This document shows, in pieces, positions 53,401 to 59,400 of a DNA stretch of 64,000 nt. The position numbers and the translations under genes were made by a program. Within the stretch, counting starts at the first letter, position 1, and the number at the start of each line of letters is the position of its first letter. The DNA is from Limnoperna fortunei (Eukaryota > Mollusca > Bivalvia > Mytilida > Modiolidae), in NCBI GenBank assembly GCA_944474755.1, contig OX104125.1:47193599-47257598 (forward strand), given 5' to 3'. The notes below the pieces were generated by a model, which worked only from the letters and a program-made list of their open reading frames with translations, made no database searches and was not told where the DNA came from.

Positions 53401-56400
53401 TGTTGTTATTTCCCTTTACTTCAGAGCATATGGTATTTTGGGGCTATTTCCCTTTACTTAATGCCATGGAGTATTTTAAGGTTATTTCCCTTTATTTTAT
53501 ACCATGGAGTATTTTGGGGTTATTTCCCTTTACCTCATACTGTGTGGAATATTTTGGGATTATTTCCCTTTACTTCATGACATTGAGTATTTTGGTGTTA
53601 TTTCCCTTTACTTCATGCCATGGAGTATCTTTAGGGTTATTGGAGTGTCTTTAGGGTTATTTCCCTTTACTTCATGCCATGGAGTATTTTAGGGTTATTT
53701 CCCTTTACTTTATACCATGAGGTATTTTGGGGTTATTTCCCTTTACTTAATGCCATGGAGTATTTTAGGGTTATTTCCCTTTACTTTATACCATGGAGTA
53801 TTTTGAGGTTATTTCCCTTTACTTTATACCATGGAGTATTTTGGGGTTATTTCCCTTTACTTTATACCATAGAGTATTTTTGGGTTATTTCCCTTTACTT
53901 CATACCATGGAGTATTTTGGGGTTATTTCCCTTTACATTATACCATGGAGTATTTTGGGGTTATTTCCCTTTACTTCATACAATGGAGTTTTTTGTGGTT
54001 ATTTCCCTTTACTTTATACCATGCAGTATTTTGTTGTTATTTCCCTTTACTTCAGAGCATATGGTATTTTGGGGCTATTTCCCTTTACTTAATGCCATGG
54101 AGTATTTTAAGGTTATTTCCCTTTATTTTATACCATGGAGTATTTTGGGGTTATTTCCCTTTACCTCATACTGTGTGGAATATTTTGGGATTATTTCCCT
54201 TTACTTCATGACATTGAGTATTTTGGTGTTATTTCCCTTTACTTCATGCCATGGAGTATCTTTAGGGTTATTGGAGTATCTTTAGGGTTATTTCCCTTTA
54301 CTTCATGCCATGGAGTATTTTAGGGTTATTTCCCTTTACTTTATACCATGAGGTATTTTGGGGTTATTTCCCTTTACTTAATGCCATGGAGTATTTTAGG
54401 GTTATTTCCCTTTACTTTATACCATGGAGTATTTTGAGGTTATTTCCCTTTACTTTATACCATGGAGTATTTTGGGGTTATTTCCCTTTACTTTATACCA
54501 TGGAGTATTTTGGTGTTATTTCCCTTTACTTCATGCCATGGAGTATCTTTAGGGTTATTTCCCTTTACTTCATGCCATGGAGTATATTAGGGTTATTTCC
54601 CTTTACTTTATACCATGGGGTATTTTGGGGTTATTTCCCTTTACTTCATGCCATGGAGTATTTTAGGGTTATTTCCCTTTACTTTATACCATGGAGTATT
54701 TTGGGGTTATTTCCCTTTACTTCAGGGCATATGGTATTTGGGGTTTTTACCATTGAGTATTTTGGGTATACCACTTTCCTTATGATTTATATCATTTGCT
54801 TATATCAGAGAATCAAAAATGTGTATTTTCTGAGAATGGTGTGTATCTGAATTTTGTTATCATTCATGCGAAGTAGAATCCCTGTAATAATAATGAATTC
54901 ATAGTAATTATGTCTCCCCCACATGGTGGGGAGACATATGTTTTTGTCATGTCCGTCTCTCCCTCCGTCTGTCTGTCTGTCACAAAGTTATTCCAAATAA
55001 CTCCTCTGAAACTACTTAACCAAATTTTACGAAACTTAGTATGTGACAAGTACACCATATGTAGTTGTGCACATTACCAGGAAATTCTGATCCTCAAAAT
55101 TTTGTGATGGAGTTGTGGCCCTTTGAACGTAGAATTATCCAAAAATTCCTTAAAAATCATGGTTTCCGCTCAAAATTCCTTCCAAATCATGGTTTCCGCT
55201 CAACTCCTCTGAAACTTCAGAACCAAATTTTATGAAACTTGGTACATAGCAAGTACACCATATCAGGGGTCTGGAAGTTTTCCCTGCCCATTTCAGGCAT
55301 TTTACCCCCTAAGAAATTACCAAATCCCATGGTAGTGAATATTGGTCTCGGGTCGTTTCCTACCGAAACTTGTTTGCACATCGGGTCGATTAGCCACGAC
55401 AATGTGAATAAGCAGGTTGTACCATGGAATTTGGGATGGCTCCTACGATGTATGCATCATGTGAAAAAGAAAATATATGCAGCAATACATTCTCCTGCCT
55501 GAAAAGTCTTTATTGGAAAATGATGTTGTCTATGAAACAAAATAATGGGAAACGGCATTATTTTGATTAATATCCCGGCGAATTTTTCATTAACCGGAAA
55601 TAGAAAGTTGTCACCTAATTGCCACAAGTTCGGACCCGAATTGAATTTATACGTCATTCAGCGATTGATGCTCTTTACACGTTTTTATTATTAAATGAAA
55701 TAATCATTTTTGTTCTCATTATTTTCAATGAATTTTTATTCAAATTGGTTTTCTCTTGATTTATGTAACGTTTAGTCACATTGGCGCTTGCGTAGTGTAC
55801 AATTTTGACCGCTCGTGTTTTTCATTAAAGCACCTGTACTGTAAAGTTGTCTTATTTTCTTTAGCAATGTGATATAGAAACTATATCACATTGATCTATT
55901 ATATTCAATCTCTGTTGCTTCAAAATGTTGTTGCAATAGCATGTTTACGATATGGATGAAGCAGATCTGTCACCTGTTGACCTTATTACGTAATCACCGG
56001 TCGGTGGTCAATAAACACATGTCAGCGACAGGAAATAGCCTTAGGGTTGATTTATAATACAAATTGAAGGGATTAAATCCAAGAAATGATTATTGCATGT
56101 AAGATGTCCGATTTTGGCAAATCTTAGTCGGTCATTTTAGTGTAAATTTCGGTCATGTCCTACAAATATGACCATTTCCAGACCCATGCACCATATGTAG
56201 TTGTGCATATTACTAGGAAATTTTTTTCCTAAAAATTTTGTGGGAGTTTTGCATCTTTGAACTTAGAATTTTTCCAGACATTCCTCACAAATCATGATTT
56301 CCGCTCAACCCCTCTGAAACTACTGCACCAATTTTTTCAACACTTGGTAAGTAGTAAGTACACCATATTTAGTTGTGCATAGTACCAGGGAATTTGTATT

Positions 56401-59400
56401 CTCAAAATTTTATGGTAGTTATCGGACTTTTAACTTAGATTTTGTACTGAAAATCCACATTGGGAATGGGGGGAGACATTGTTTTGTATGCAAAAACAAA
56501 CTTTAATTGAATATCAGCTTATTGTTGCCCACTGCAAAACAGAAAGGGCAATAGATATAGATACCTCTGTCTGGCAAATTTAACCAACTAGTTAGTGCTC
56601 TGAAGCCTAGAATTCTTGTCATATTTTTATTAAATTAAAATTCAATGTTTATATAACAATATCTTCAAATTTTTACACACATTTTGTTGAACGAGTTATG
56701 CCCTTAGAATTGTCAATTATATGTAAATTGTCTTGTAGGCATTCTCATGCTTAATTTCTTGTCAGATTTTCGTAAAATTTAAATCAAATGATTATATCTT
56801 AGACAAGCAGCGTTTCCGTTAACACACGTTTGTGCGTGTTTTACGCATAAAAAACATTTTTGACCCCCAAAAATATTACCCAGAGGGTCATCATGACACA
56901 GCAAATTATGTACTACAAATTTTTTAATACCCTTATGATCCAGCAGGGTATATTATTTACCGTAGACATACTTTTTGGAAAGTGTAAAATCTGGTATCCT
57001 TTGTGTTGCCGTCTAAGGAAAACGATTATTTTCAACAGTAACCAGTTTGTTACTTCCGGAAATCCTCAGACTTTATCTTCCAACACTAAAGACAGTTTTA
57101 TACACATGGAACGATACGCTTCCTAACTTTGAATACATTTTATTTGATTTAAGGCAACACTTCAAGCAAATAAACGGTCAACTGGCGATGATAAAATTGA
57201 TAAGTTTATTCCAAAATGAGCATGGCGAGAACGATTGTTTTTGAAGCAGGATCGAAGTAGCGCAACATCATTATCAAATACTACGAAATACAAACTTTTG
57301 CAATCGTCTGTTTTAAAACCTTTCAGAAATCAGCTTTAGAATGACCTTGGTGTACTGTTGATCATATACTTGACAAAAAAAGTATTATCCTTTTGGCTTT
57401 CAGACATCTATTAAAGTTTCAACTGTAGTAACAGGTTATTTTCAGCTGTTCAATACCTCTACCCTCTACATACCTTGTGTAGTTTTCTTAATGAAAACTA
57501 AACAGATACAAATAAATAAGCATTCATATATTACCTTTGCTTTGTTTCCAGAGAAGTACTAAATAGTTGCCTTCTTTTAAATTCTGGTTAGATACACATG
57601 TATGATACTATGATATATTCTTTTTTCATAAACAATTGTTGAAATCATTTGTATTAGTATATTAAACACGAAACAAAACAACATTTTTTGCATACACCAG
57701 ATATGCATGTATTATTTCAGAGGTATAAATAATTCATTCAGAAATTATATTACAATCTCTCTAAATGTAATTTAATGCTGTGGTATATATTGTTTACTCT
57801 TGTTTGCAACATTGTTCGATAAAAGTATTTTGTCATCAAAGATATGAGTTTGATAATCCAGTAGTTTTATGCGAGATATGCCCCTGAAAAACGTGTATGG
57901 AAATGGTATATTCTTAATGTTTTGCCATATTTTTATGAAATTTAAATCATAATGTGAGCTAACTACAGCCCAAGTCAATTCCTTCTGTCTGAAAACCAAT
58001 TACATGACTGTATGATATTTATACACTGTCCTTCAATGTTTTCTGTTCTACAGGAAAGTCTACTGGGTAGATAGTAGGAAATCCTCCATGTATGTAATAG
58101 AACTCAACAGGATTAGTCAGCTGACATTAATGTATGATATTTATACACTGTACTTCAATGTTTTCTGTTCTACAGGAAAGTCTACTGGGTAGATAGTAGA
58201 AAGTCCTCCATGTACGTTATTGAACTCAACGGGACCAGTCAGCTGACATTAACGAAAGGTGGATTTATGAAGAGTCCTAGAGCACTGGTGGCTGATCCTA
58301 GACATGGGTGATTATTTTTTATTTCTTTTAAAGAAATCTGTCAACTTGTGTTCATATAACAACTCAGTGTTTTCCGTCCTTATCAAGAATTAGATTTCTA
58401 TAAGAGTTATTCCATAATTATTACATGGGGGTGGGGAGGGGGGTCAGACTTGGGCATCACAATATATGTGTTATATTGTTAGATTTTTTGTTGCATTTTC
58501 CTTATTGGCCCAAGTATCTGCCTGAGACTCCTATATCAAGTCTGAGAGCTTTGCTTGAGGTCCGATACAAGGGACAAAGCAATGTCATAATCTGTTCATC
58601 ATATATTTTAACAAGAACAGTCTTAAACTTGTTTGAAAAATAAAGTTTATGTTATGTTTTGTTCATTTATAAACAAAATTAATAATTTCTCAAGACATTA
58701 TCACGTTCTGCAACATCACTATTTACAACATTCTGATGATGATGATGATGATGTTCTGATAGGAGGTCTAATACACTTATTAACCTGCGTCTTTAGTAAC
58801 ATCATTTGATCTGATGCCAGGTTACAACTTCCGGCTTTATTGCATCGGCAAAAATGTCCAAAATAAATTTGTATTAGTGACTCCTAAACATCCCAGGTAA
58901 TCTTATACATGTAAAGGTGCAATGTATTTGTGACCTTTTAGTGATTTCCAACTAAAGCAGCTACTTTGACATTTATAGTAATAAATTGTGTGTTGTGTAT
59001 AATACTGGCTGTTTTTTCTCAGTTTGTGGGTTCAAATCTCACAGGAAGGGTACAATCGACTCCAATCTTAATTAATAAGGATTGTCAGTTTTCCTACCAA
59101 AGGTCGTTGGTTTTTTCCAGGTACTCCGGCTTCCTCTCCAATATAAAATGTGAAAAATTGCTGAAACATCCTTAAAACAAACACTGTTTTGCTTACACAA
59201 TCATCTTCAGCCTGGGTGAGTCTTAATCAAAACACTTAAGAACATTGGATTGCTTGTGTATTAAACGAAGCCAATACACAATGTGTGACTTGAAACGATA
59301 AGGACCACATTTTATATGGAATGCTATCGGGGTCAAAATTCATAATGCTTCATTCGTCATTCTTCATCCTTCATTCATCATTTGTCATGCTTAATTCATT

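Noticed and set aside
47660..54850. Many overlapping 60-200-codon frames rich in [15 protein letters not shown]
   Set aside because: Three 38-bp units make 114 bp, so frames stay open in a low-divergence array. The hydrophobic look is a by-product of TTT-rich repeats, not membrane proteins.
56860..57244. Two overlapping frames of 88 and 65 codons
   Set aside because: Different frames over the same AT-rich sequence, no domain, and no link to neighbouring exons.
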